In this document: in pieces, positions 16,518-25,054 of the stretch
Layout: each line of letters starts with the position of its first letter
How positions within the stretch are numbered: the stretch's first letter is position 1
Assembly: GCA_937132085.1 (NCBI GenBank)
Contig: CAKZNV010000234.1
Span: 1-32,782, forward strand
Length of the DNA stretch: 32,782 bases
Direction of reading: 5' to 3'
Source: an uncultured Rubritalea sp.
Lineage (GTDB): Bacteria > Verrucomicrobiota > Verrucomicrobiia > Verrucomicrobiales > Akkermansiaceae
Position numbers and translations under genes: made by a program
Notes under the pieces: generated by a model
Seen by the model: only the letters and a program-made list of their open reading frames with translations
Told to the model about the DNA's origin: nothing
Database searches by the model: none

Positions 16518-19500
16518 ATGAAACACTCACTCATAAAAGCTCTTTGCTCACTCACCCTCATCACTAGTTTGTCTGGAGTTGGGTATGGAGCTGACGTCTA
16601 TTCATTTGAAACTGCTTTGAGCAAGGATTTCCAAGCTCAAGTCAAACTAGGAATGACGGTGAGTGTCTCTGACAAGCAGGCTGTGTTAGGCAAAAAATCA
16701 TTGCGCCTAGCATGGTCAGAGGAAGGCGGAAGCGTCACTATCCCAGTGAGTATCACCACAGATAACCAACTCATTGACAACAGAAGACATGCTGCCGTGT
16801 TCTCCACTTGGATTTATCAAGATACGGCACTGAGTGGACAGAAACTCAGCGTTGAGTTCGGTGTTGATAAGCAAACTAAACCTCAATGTTCGTTTATCTA
16901 TCAACTTGGTCATCAGGGATGGAGAACCGTTTTCTATCCGTTTAATCGGATGGAAGGAAAGCATGGTGGTAAACTAAATTGGATAAGAATCACAGCGCCT
17001 GAAGGCAAGGCAGGAGAAGCCTATCTGGATCTCCTAGTTCCCTCTGTGCAGTATGATCGGAGACACGCTTCGGAAGATGAAAGCTATCAGTTTACTAAAG
17101 ACGACGAGCATTCGAGAATTCGTAAAGGTGAACCTATCGATATCTATCATCAAGGTTTCCGCAAAATTGCTACTACGCCGATCACAGAAGAACAGAAAAA
17201 ATCGATCAAGGCACTGGAAGCAACCATGCAGAGATCGATCGTTGGTTCTAAGAAGAAGAGCAACTTAGAAGCTCTCACTAAGCAGTTTAATACCTACGAT
17301 ATCGAACAAGGAGGTAAGCACATCTTTTTCCTGCATACCACCGATCTTTACAAAGGACTCTCGATAGAAAAAGGCATCAAGAAACAACTCAAATTTGACA
17401 TCAAAGCAACGGGTGATTTTCTGCTTAAACTAACGCAAGCTTGGTATCATGCGGATGATCTAGAAGAGAAGTCATCGCTAGAGGATATGATCATTTCGAT
17501 GCATAAACTTCTGCTCAAATCTGGCTGGAACAAAGGTCATGCCCACGGCACCATGCATCACTTTGGCTACAATAGCAGAGGCTATTACAGAGCTAGTTTT
17601 ATCGCTAGAGAGTTACTAGAGAACCACCAACTCCGTGAACCTGTAGCCGCCGCATTACAATGGTTCAATGACGCTCTCTATTGTTACGAAAAAGGAGCAC
17701 CTCAGCATTATGCAAATTTAGATTACTACAACACACTCGCTCTAGAACAGCTATTCGCGATCCTGATGACTAAAGACGATAGCCAGCGCTATCAAGCCAC
17801 GGTGCAGTGGACTAAAACTCTTAGCCAAAGCATCGCACTAAAAACTCATAGCATAGAGGGTGGCTTCAAGGAAGACGGCTCTGCATACCACCATTGGGGA
17901 CACTATCCTGCTTATCAAGTGGGCGCCATGAGTTCTATTGCTAAGTTGTTTTATCACTTTCATGACACCCCATTTAGGCTCACACCTGAAGCATATAGAA
18001 ACTACGAAAACTCACTACTCGGGATGCGTATCTGGAGTAATAAATATAATTTTCCTCGTGCTCTCAGTGGCCGCCATCCTATGCCAAGAGACGGACAATT
18101 CGGACTTCCAGCAGTCAAAGACGCTTTTATAAAGTTTGCTCTATCAGGCTCAGCAGATGGCAAACAAACGCTAAACCAAAAGGTAGCCGCAGCAGCACTA
18201 AGACTCTATCCTGATGCCGCTTCTAAATTCCCTAACAGCATTACTCCAGAAACCACTCCATCCGGACACTGGTCATTCCCTTACGCAGCGACCAGCGCAC
18301 ATAGACGAAGCGAATGGTTAGCAGTAGCTCGTGGTCACAGTAAAAATGTCTGGGCTTCTGAGATCTACGGAGCTGTCAATCTCTACGGAAGATATCAGAG
18401 CCACGGCACACTAGAAATTCTACCTAACGGTGGACTAGCTGCATCAGGGGTCAATGAACTAGGCTGGGACTGGTCCCGACCTCCAGGATCAACAGTAACC
18501 TATCTTCCTACTGAGCAGATCCCCTTCGATAGCGTGGTCATGATGTCTACATCCCTCACAAACTATGCCGCTACAGTGCACAGCGATAATGAGAATGGAC
18601 TATTTGCGCTTCAGTTAGCCGAGAAAACAGAACCTAACAGAACTGAGTTCGGACTCAGAGCGAGGAAGAGTTATAGCTTTTTTGATAATGTCATCGTCTG
18701 TCTTGGTAGCGACATCCATGGACCTAGCCCAGACCATCCAGTGCAGACAAACCTCTTCCAACAATTCCTCAAAACCGCCGATACTCCAACAGCGATCAAT
18801 GACAAAGTAATCACCGCTTTGCCCTGGAAAGAACAACTGAATTCCCCCGCTCTACTGAAAGATGCAGTGGGTCATTACTACTACGTCCCTCAGAAAGAAA
18901 AGGGCCAGAACTTAAACCTCAGCAGATCTACTCAGCATTCTAGATACCACTATCCGACGATGAAGACTCGACCTAAATCGGTTGCCAGAGCCAAACAGAA
19001 TCCTGCTACACAAGCAGACTACGCATGTGCCTGGATAGATCATGGAATTCAGCCAAACGGCGCTAGCTACGAATATGCCGTCATCGTTTATCCATCAGCA
19101 GACCAAGTGAAAGACTGGAAGCCAAGCTACCAGATCATCCAGCATGATGCAGACGCACACATCGTGAAGTCTGGTGACACCGAGTGTTTTAGCTTGTTCA
19201 CAGGGAAATCGATCAAACATGATTTCATCGCCTCAGTCTCTGCTCCATGTGCCATCATCACTAAACAAGTAGGCAAGCAAATCAAACTCAATCTAACAGA
19301 CCCGGACCTTCGTTTCCCGGGTGATAATGGCGGTGATCTACACGGAGAAATCCATCTAGCACCTAGCGATATCCCAGAAGAAGCTAAACTCACGATCATC
19401 CTCAAAGGGAACTACCAAAGTAATTCACCAGGACTAAGATTGAAGCAATCTAACAACACGACCGAGCTAACCTTTACTACCAAAAGAGGTCGCACTCTCG

Positions 19501-19529
19501 AATGTCTGTTAACTCCAGCCTCACGATAA
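16518..19529 (+). CDS. Chondroitin ABC lyase-like polysaccharide lyase (PL8), secreted
   Basis: 1003 residues with a cleavable signal peptide (LCSLTLITSLSGVGYGA then DVY). The N-terminal domain has SFETALSKDFQAQVKLGMTV as in chondroitinase ABC; then come the helical catalytic domain (NLDYYNTLALEQL, GGFKEDGSAYHHWGHYPAY), the super-sandwich (VNLYGRYQSHGTLEI, ELGWDWSRPPGST) and a C-terminal beta domain. The inferred catalytic set is complete: His459, Tyr466, Arg519, Glu615. It starts 19 bases after the GH105 gene, so lyase and hydrolase are probably made together. It is clearly diverged from the PL8 at 9015 and has a different type of N-terminal targeting, which suggests division of labour (for example endo- versus exo-acting, or different sulfation patterns); that is inference. 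Confidence 0.92.
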   Translation: MKHSLIKALCSLTLITSLSGVGYGADVYSFETALSKDFQAQVKLGMTVSVSDKQAVLGKKSLRLAWSEEGGSVTIPVSITTDNQLIDNRRHAAVFSTWIYQDTALSGQKLSVEFGVDKQTKPQCSFIYQLGHQGWRTVFYPFNRMEGKHGGKLNWIRITAPEGKAGEAYLDLLVPSVQYDRRHASEDESYQFTKDDEHSRIRKGEPIDIYHQGFRKIATTPITEEQKKSIKALEATMQRSIVGSKKKSNLEALTKQFNTYDIEQGGKHIFFLHTTDLYKGLSIEKGIKKQLKFDIKATGDFLLKLTQAWYHADDLEEKSSLEDMIISMHKLLLKSGWNKGHAHGTMHHFGYNSRGYYRASFIARELLENHQLREPVAAALQWFNDALYCYEKGAPQHYANLDYYNTLALEQLFAILMTKDDSQRYQATVQWTKTLSQSIALKTHSIEGGFKEDGSAYHHWGHYPAYQVGAMSSIAKLFYHFHDTPFRLTPEAYRNYENSLLGMRIWSNKYNFPRALSGRHPMPRDGQFGLPAVKDAFIKFALSGSADGKQTLNQKVAAAALRLYPDAASKFPNSITPETTPSGHWSFPYAATSAHRRSEWLAVARGHSKNVWASEIYGAVNLYGRYQSHGTLEILPNGGLAASGVNELGWDWSRPPGSTVTYLPTEQIPFDSVVMMSTSLTNYAATVHSDNENGLFALQLAEKTEPNRTEFGLRARKSYSFFDNVIVCLGSDIHGPSPDHPVQTNLFQQFLKTADTPTAINDKVITALPWKEQLNSPALLKDAVGHYYYVPQKEKGQNLNLSRSTQHSRYHYPTMKTRPKSVARAKQNPATQADYACAWIDHGIQPNGASYEYAVIVYPSADQVKDWKPSYQIIQHDADAHIVKSGDTECFSLFTGKSIKHDFIASVSAPCAIITKQVGKQIKLNLTDPDLRFPGDNGGDLHGEIHLAPSDIPEEAKLTIILKGNYQSNSPGLRLKQSNNTTELTFTTKRGRTLECLLTPASR

Positions 19530-19547
19530 GAAAGTAATTAAACTCAC

Positions 19548-19573
19548 TACTCACTTAGGTGGAGCGGTGAGTA
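19548..19573 (+). terminator. Weak hairpin after the second PL8 gene
   Basis: TACTCAC, 12-base loop, GTGAGTA, 18 bases past the stop, followed by an A/T-rich stretch without a proper T-run. A weak terminator at best. Confidence 0.35.
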
Positions 19574-19625
19574 TTAAAATTCATCTTAGAGAAGAGACTG
19601 TATCACCTATCTATTAACTCATTTT

Positions 19626-19640
19626 GTCCATATGTGAAAC
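19626..19640. promoter_or_regulatory. Candidate IclR operator 4 upstream of the KDG operon
   Basis: GTCCATATGTGAAAC, matching the iclR-leader site at 14 of 15 positions and sharing CATATGTGAAAC exactly with site 1. It lies 100 bases before the eda start and is the only such site upstream of the seven-gene catabolic operon. Confidence 0.65.
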
Positions 19641-19740
19641 ACGGTGCAAGTATCAACTTCCGTGATTCACTATCACCACTTAAGCTAAATTTACGTCAGA
19701 GATAAATTAAACTCTAATAAAAACGACTCTATCATCCATC

Positions 19741-20355
19741 ATGTTTTCCCAAGCCATCATACCAGTCATAGTTATTAAAAATGCTCAGCATGCGACAGCT
19801 CTTGGGCAGACACTAGTCGACAATGGTCTGCCAATCGCAGAAGTGACACTTCGCACCGAATCAGCACTTCTCTCCATCCAAGCGATGAGTCAGATAGAAG
19901 GTTTACAGGTAGGAGCTGGGACAGTGCTTACTGTTGAGCAAGCCAGACAAGCCATTGAATCTGGTGCTACGTTTCTCGTTAGCCCTGGGATTCATCAAGA
20001 TGTTATAGAATACGCCCAGTCTCAGTCTATTCCCATCATCCCAGGAATCACATCTCCTAGCGAAATGGCGAAAGCGATCGATCTAGGACTAGACACAGTC
20101 AAGTTTTTCCCAGCAGAGGCTCTTGGAGGAATCAAGCTGCTCAAAGCAATCGCCAGTGTTTATCCCCACATCAAGATCATGCCTACCGGTGGTATTTCAC
20201 CATCAAATGTGCTCGACTACTTAGCACTCGATAGTGTGATAGCCTGCGGAGGTTCTTGGATGGTTCCTGAGGATTTAGTAAAAGCTCAAGATTTCGATAC
20301 CATCGCAGGACTCATCAAAGAGGCTGTTCAACTCTCAACTCCTCTTAATAACTAA
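19741..20355 (+). CDS. eda: 2-keto-3-deoxy-6-phosphogluconate (KDPG) aldolase
   Basis: 204 residues, the normal length of the bifunctional KDPG/KHG aldolase. It cleaves KDPG to pyruvate and glyceraldehyde-3-phosphate through a Schiff base. Motifs: AEVTLRTESAL with catalytic Glu34, the GAGTVLT loop, and DTVKFFPAEALGG with the Schiff-base Lys121, then MPTGGISPSNV for phosphate binding. Cytosolic. First gene of the operon eda-kdgK-kduI-TRAP-kduD, with an IclR-type site 100 bases upstream. The last two pathway steps come first in transcription order. Confidence 0.95.
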   Translation: MFSQAIIPVIVIKNAQHATALGQTLVDNGLPIAEVTLRTESALLSIQAMSQIEGLQVGAGTVLTVEQARQAIESGATFLVSPGIHQDVIEYAQSQSIPIIPGITSPSEMAKAIDLGLDTVKFFPAEALGGIKLLKAIASVYPHIKIMPTGGISPSNVLDYLALDSVIACGGSWMVPEDLVKAQDFDTIAGLIKEAVQLSTPLNN

Positions 20356-20360
20356 TTGTT

Positions 20361-21386
20361 ATGTTCATCAGTCTCGGAGAAATCATGTTGCGCTTCTGTC
20401 CTGGGGATACTCCTCTTAGGGCTGCTCAGCAGTTCACCTTTTCTGAAGGTGGAGGCGAATACAATGTCGCTCGTGCTCTCAGCCGTTGCTTCGAGATTGA
20501 CGCATCTATTATCACGTCATTAGTAGACAACGAAATCGGACACTTGGTGCAGCAGCTAGTCAGAAGCACTAACGTTAATACTCAGCATATTCTCTGGAGA
20601 GACTTTGATGGTATCGGTAAAGAAGTGCGTAACCCACTCTATTTTGCTGAACGAGGGTTAGGACACAGAGCACCTAAAGCCACTATGGATCGTGGCCACT
20701 CTGCACCGAGTCAGATCAAGACTGAAGACTTCGATTGGGATGCTATTTTTTCAGACTCATCCGTCAAATGGTTTCACACAGGAGGCATCTTTGCAGGGCT
20801 TTCAGACTCCACACTAAAAGTAGCCGAGCATGCAATGAAAGTTGCTCGTAAACATGGCGTCTATGTCTCTTACGACCCAAACTACAGAGCATCTTTATGG
20901 CAGGACAAAGGTGGCGCAGAGGCCGCAAGACTAGCCAATTTCACCTTAGCGCAATATGCAGACACTCTATTCGGCGTAGCTCCCCTTCTCCATTCAGTAG
21001 CTCCACCTACTGATCAGGCTCAGCTTGAACAACTCATTTTAGAAACCGCACAAGCCTTCCCACAGGTGGAAACGATTGTAGTAGGTCAACGCACGATCCA
21101 ATCCGCCAGCGTCCACGACTATGCATCCACATTCTACCAGCAAGGTGAAATCAGCACAGTAACAGGCTATCAAAATATTCAGGTTTTAGACCGAATTGGT
21201 AGCGGCGACGCATTCGCAGCAGGTTACATAGCAGCCATACTCACTCAGCAATCCACTGAATTTGCAGCCCAGCAAGGTTGCGCCACAGCCGCTCTCACCA
21301 TGAGCACACCTGGAGATGCCGTTCTAGTCTCAAAACAGGACGTCTTAGCTCTAACAAACCAAACCCACTTCTCGGAATCCCGATAA
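20361..21386 (+). CDS. kdgK: 2-keto-3-deoxygluconate (KDG) kinase, PfkB family
   Basis: 341 residues of the ribokinase/PfkB fold. The N-terminus ISLGEIMLRFCPGD and EGGGEYNVARALSR carry the family's substrate-binding glycines; the C-terminal signature VLDRIGSGDAFAAGYIA contains the catalytic base Asp283. It phosphorylates KDG to KDPG in the cytosol, feeding Eda, whose gene ends five bases upstream. The KDG-specific assignment rests on context (eda, kduI, kduD) together with the LYFAERGLGHR region typical of KDG kinases. Confidence 0.9.
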   Translation: MFISLGEIMLRFCPGDTPLRAAQQFTFSEGGGEYNVARALSRCFEIDASIITSLVDNEIGHLVQQLVRSTNVNTQHILWRDFDGIGKEVRNPLYFAERGLGHRAPKATMDRGHSAPSQIKTEDFDWDAIFSDSSVKWFHTGGIFAGLSDSTLKVAEHAMKVARKHGVYVSYDPNYRASLWQDKGGAEAARLANFTLAQYADTLFGVAPLLHSVAPPTDQAQLEQLILETAQAFPQVETIVVGQRTIQSASVHDYASTFYQQGEISTVTGYQNIQVLDRIGSGDAFAAGYIAAILTQQSTEFAAQQGCATAALTMSTPGDAVLVSKQDVLALTNQTHFSESR

Positions 21387-21413
21387 CTTTTAACAATATA
21401 AACAACACTATTT

Positions 21414-22244
21414 ATGAATAACCACCGAACATCTAGCAGCGACGCATACCCTACTTTCAATACAGAAAAGGTGCGCGATTCTTACTTACTTCAGTCACTC
21501 TTCAACAAAGGCCAACTAGACCTCGTCTATACTGATCTCGACCGAGCAATAGTCGGATCTGCTGTCCCTACTGACACTGACCTAACTCTTGAAGCTGGTG
21601 ACCAACTCCGCTCAGATTACTTCTGCGAACGCCGCGAGCTTGGAATCATTAACCTAGCTGGACCAGGAGTCGTCACAGTAGATGGCACTAGCTACGCATT
21701 AGAAAACCGCGAATGTCTCTACGTCGGTCGTGGATCTAAAAGCATTAGTTTCAGCTCTAACAAGTCAGATAACTGCGCTGAATTCTACCTTCTTAGCTAT
21801 CCAGCACACGCTACCTACCCTACTACTCACGCAGTAGTCGCTGATGCGAACAAACTAGAGCTAGGATCGTCTGAAGAAGCTAACGAACGCCACCTCTATC
21901 AATACATCCACGAGAACGGCATCCAATCTTGCCAACTTGTCATGGGATACACAGTGTTACAAACTGGTAGCGTCTGGAACACCATGCCACCGCACACACA
22001 TGATCGCCGCTCTGAAGTCTACTGTTACTTCGACATCGCACAAGGCCACCGTGTCGCTCACTTCATGGGTGAACCTCAGGAAACTAGAGCGCTATGGATG
22101 GGTGAAAAAGACATTGCTCTATCCCCATCTTGGTCGATCCACTCAGGTGTTGGCACAGGGTCATACGCATTCATCTGGGGCATGGGCGGTGAAAACCAAC
22201 GTTTCGATGACATGGACGGCTTCCCTATCTCTGAACTTCGTTAA
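21414..22244 (+). CDS. kduI: 5-keto-4-deoxyuronate isomerase
   Basis: 276 residues, matching the length of E. coli KduI. This cupin-fold zinc enzyme converts 5-keto-4-deoxyuronate (4-deoxy-L-threo-5-hexosulose uronate) to 2,5-diketo-3-deoxygluconate. The metal ligands are visible: His194 and His196 in PPHTHDRRSE, Glu201, and His243 in SWSIHSGVGT, each two residues earlier than the E. coli positions. N-terminal landmarks are SYLLQSLFNKGQLDLVYTD and the RRELGIINL segment. It takes the product of the GH105/PL8 reactions. Cytosolic; 12 bases upstream of the TRAP binding-protein gene. Confidence 0.96.
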   Translation: MNNHRTSSSDAYPTFNTEKVRDSYLLQSLFNKGQLDLVYTDLDRAIVGSAVPTDTDLTLEAGDQLRSDYFCERRELGIINLAGPGVVTVDGTSYALENRECLYVGRGSKSISFSSNKSDNCAEFYLLSYPAHATYPTTHAVVADANKLELGSSEEANERHLYQYIHENGIQSCQLVMGYTVLQTGSVWNTMPPHTHDRRSEVYCYFDIAQGHRVAHFMGEPQETRALWMGEKDIALSPSWSIHSGVGTGSYAFIWGMGGENQRFDDMDGFPISELR

Positions 22245-22256
22245 ACTATTCTCACT

Positions 22257-23288
22257 ATGAAAAAAAGCAGTCTATATTTCGGATTACTCCTAGGAGCACT
22301 CATCGCGTGTGGCGTATTTGCTGTTATCTTGCAGCAAAAGACGACCTCTCAAAATGCTCAAAGCTCTACTGTTAGAGAACTTAAGATTGCTCACTCACTA
22401 CCAACAAGCCATCCCGTCCACCAAGGCGTAGAACACTTTAGAAAGAGACTAGAGGAACTTTCAGGCGGCGCTATCACCTGCAATATCTTCCCTAACAACC
22501 AATTAGGAAAAGAGACTGAATATCTAGAAAAACTACAAACTGGTAGCCTCGATATAGCGAAGACTAGTGCTGCTCCGATAGGCAATTTTGTTCCTCGCAT
22601 GAAGGTTCTATCACTCCCTTATCTCTTTAGAGACCGTGAGCATTATTGGCAGACTCTCGATAGTGAAATAGGCCAAGGTCTACTAGAAAAACTCAGTGAT
22701 CGAGGAAATGGAAAGCCGTCAGGCATCCGAGGCCTTTGTTACTTTGACGCTGGAAGCAGAAATTTCTACTCGATGGATCCTGTGAAATCTCCTGAAGATC
22801 TGAAAGGTAAGATCATCCGAGTCATGGGTGATTCCATTTCCATGAAGATGGTTGAGTCCTTTGACGCTACTCCTAAATCTATGGGTGGTGGAGAGATCTA
22901 CGGAGCTCTAGAAAAAGGCGTGATTAATGGCGCTGAGAATAACCCACCAACATTCATTGCGCAGTCTCACTACGAAGTGTGTAAACATTTCACCTTCGAT
23001 CACCACTCACGCATCCCTGACATCCTCAACATCTCTAATTCCTTATGGGATCAGCTCTCAGATCAGGAGAAATCATGGTTCATGACTGCCGCTAAAGAAG
23101 CCAGTCAACTGCAACGCAAACTCTGGGAAAAAGACTCAAAGGCTGCGATTGAAAAGATGAAGGCTCATGGCGTCACGATCCATCATCCAGACACAAAACC
23201 ATTCGAAGCGCTGGCTGGATCTAGTTCAGAAAAAGAACTAAATGCAGAACAGAAACAACTCAAGAAATCCATCCGAGAGATCAAGTAA
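22257..23288 (+). CDS. TRAP transporter solute-binding protein, DctP family
   Basis: 343 residues: N-terminal signal or lipoprotein segment (FGLLLGALIACG), then a TRAP extracytoplasmic receptor (LKIAHSLPTSHPVHQGVEHF, LEKLQTGSLDIAKTS, LSLPYLFRDREHYWQ). LKGKIIRVMGDS carries the conserved arginine that binds the ligand carboxylate, and ALEKGVINGAENNPPTF completes the site. Given the operon, the ligand is probably a unsaturated or keto-deoxy uronate released outside the cytoplasm. The ALIACG sequence could act as a lipobox, giving a tethered receptor. Directly abuts the small permease gene. Confidence 0.92.
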   Translation: MKKSSLYFGLLLGALIACGVFAVILQQKTTSQNAQSSTVRELKIAHSLPTSHPVHQGVEHFRKRLEELSGGAITCNIFPNNQLGKETEYLEKLQTGSLDIAKTSAAPIGNFVPRMKVLSLPYLFRDREHYWQTLDSEIGQGLLEKLSDRGNGKPSGIRGLCYFDAGSRNFYSMDPVKSPEDLKGKIIRVMGDSISMKMVESFDATPKSMGGGEIYGALEKGVINGAENNPPTFIAQSHYEVCKHFTFDHHSRIPDILNISNSLWDQLSDQEKSWFMTAAKEASQLQRKLWEKDSKAAIEKMKAHGVTIHHPDTKPFEALAGSSSEKELNAEQKQLKKSIREIK

Positions 23289-23753
23289 ATGCTCAAACCT
23301 ATATCCAACTTTCTAAAGGCAGCCAACGTCCTTTGCATGGCAGCATTACTTCTCACAGTATTGCTCGTCATCATCGACGCTAAGCTAAAACTAGGCGCCA
23401 CGTGGGCCAGTGAACTATCCACCTTCCTACTAGGCTGGACAGTCATGCTAGGTGGCTCACTCGCCTATGCTCAGAAAGCTCATCTAGGTTTAGATATCCT
23501 CGTCAGTAAGTTCGACAATGACACACAGGCTGCAACTAAAACCACTGGCCATATTATCATCCTAGCCTTTGCATGCTTAGTGATGATCTACGGAGGAGCC
23601 CGCATCACATTCCAACGCTACGAAATGGAACAGCTACTCCCAGGTCTAGGTATCTCTAAAGCTTGGTATTACCTATGTCTCCCACTAGCTGGCACCCTCA
23701 TCGGTCTCATCGCTACCGCCCATATTTTCAACAACTCTAGCTCTAAGAACTAA
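23289..23753 (+). CDS. TRAP transporter small permease, DctQ family
   Basis: 154 residues with four predicted membrane helices (about 12-33, 46-64, 88-107, 124-145). The second helix has WASELSTFLLGWTVMLGGSLAYA, typical of DctQ, followed by the amphipathic KAHLGLDILVSKF. DctQ forms a complex with DctM in the inner membrane and helps dock the loaded binding protein. The start codon follows the dctP stop with no gap, and the TAA stop overlaps the dctM start by one base (TAATG), indicating translational coupling. Confidence 0.92.
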   Translation: MLKPISNFLKAANVLCMAALLLTVLLVIIDAKLKLGATWASELSTFLLGWTVMLGGSLAYAQKAHLGLDILVSKFDNDTQAATKTTGHIIILAFACLVMIYGGARITFQRYEMEQLLPGLGISKAWYYLCLPLAGTLIGLIATAHIFNNSSSKN

Positions 23754-25036
23754 TGTTTCTTGCCATCCTCATCATCTCCTTTACTTGCCTGCTATTACTA
23801 GAGGTCCCCGTTGCATTTGCAGTTGGTGTTGCAAGTTTGCTTGCTCTCGTCTCGCTTGGTAAAATCAATGTGTTAGAAAACGTAGCTAGTGACATGCTAA
23901 ACGGAGTCGATTCCTTCTCTCTCCTCGCTATTCCCTTTTTCATCCTAGCTGGAGAAGTCATGGGAGCTGGTGGATTAGCGAAGCGCCTCATCACTTTTGC
24001 TTCGGCCCTAGTAGGTCGAGTCCCAGGAGGACTCTCCCTCATCAATACACTCACTTGTATGCTTTTTGGCGCTATCTCTGGATCAGCAGCCGCTGCTGTA
24101 TCGTCCATCGGAAACACTCTTATTCCGGAAATGGAAAAGGAAGGTTACGATAAGGATTTTGCAGTGGCTACTACGGTATCAGGGTCTATCACCGGGTTAT
24201 TGATCCCCCCGAGTAATGTGATGATAGTCTTCTGCGTAGTAGCCTCCGGAGTAGTGCCAATCTCTGTTTCTAAACTATTCATCGCAGGTATCATTCCCGG
24301 TATTTTACTAGGACTTAGCCTCATGCTCGTATGTTTTGTCCTCTGTAAAAAGAAAGGATATGGACAGGCATCCACCGTCAAAACAGCATTCTATCCTGCC
24401 ATCAAAGCAGCTGGACCTTCGTTATTTCTAGTCATCATTGTGCTAGGTGGAATCTTCGCTGGCTGGTTCACTCCTACCGAGGCCTCAGCGGTAGCCGTAG
24501 TCTGGGCGCTCCTGTTAGCCACAGTGTTCTACCGTGAACTTCCCGTAAAAAAGCTTCCTGAAGTCTTTGCCAGAGCAGCTTGCACCACCGGGGTTGTCTT
24601 ATTCTTAGTAGCCACCAGTGTCGTATTAAGCCGTCTTCTAACAGAACAGCAAATCCCACAGCTAGTCAGTCAAGTGCTTCTAGCTCTCTCAGACAACCCG
24701 ATCATCATCCTTCTGATTATCAACCTAGCTCTGCTACTCGTAGGCACCTTCATGGATATCACCCCTGCTATCCTCATCTTCACCCCTATTTTCCTACCTG
24801 TCGCCATGGGGCTAGGTATGGATCCCTATCACTTTGGTATCATGCTGATTGCCAACCTCTCCATTGGCCTCTGCACACCTCCTGTTGGCACCTGTCTGTT
24901 CGTTGGTTGTAGTGTGGGCAAGGCTCGCATCACGGGAGTTTCTCGTCACATGTTGCCCTTCTATATCGCAATGATTGCCATCCTCTTACTCATCACTTTT
25001 TGCCCACTCATATCTACAGCACTCCTCCCTAACTAA
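23753..25036 (+). CDS. TRAP transporter large permease, DctM family
   Basis: 427 residues, highly hydrophobic with about 12 membrane helices; the ion-coupled translocation subunit (usually Na+ in marine bacteria). Motifs: PFFILAGEVMGAGGLAKRLI, GAISGSAAAAVSSIGNTLIP, the repeat-two counterpart LLVGTFMDITPAILIFTPIF, and ANLSIGLCTPPVGTCLFVGC. These match the DctM fold with two inverted repeats. Together with the DctP and DctQ genes upstream it forms one complete TRAP system, the only recognisable carbohydrate importer in the window. No TonB/SusCD genes are seen here. Confidence 0.94.
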   Translation: MFLAILIISFTCLLLLEVPVAFAVGVASLLALVSLGKINVLENVASDMLNGVDSFSLLAIPFFILAGEVMGAGGLAKRLITFASALVGRVPGGLSLINTLTCMLFGAISGSAAAAVSSIGNTLIPEMEKEGYDKDFAVATTVSGSITGLLIPPSNVMIVFCVVASGVVPISVSKLFIAGIIPGILLGLSLMLVCFVLCKKKGYGQASTVKTAFYPAIKAAGPSLFLVIIVLGGIFAGWFTPTEASAVAVVWALLLATVFYRELPVKKLPEVFARAACTTGVVLFLVATSVVLSRLLTEQQIPQLVSQVLLALSDNPIIILLIINLALLLVGTFMDITPAILIFTPIFLPVAMGLGMDPYHFGIMLIANLSIGLCTPPVGTCLFVGCSVGKARITGVSRHMLPFYIAMIAILLLITFCPLISTALLPN

Positions 25037-25054
25037 CAACACACCGAAACAATC

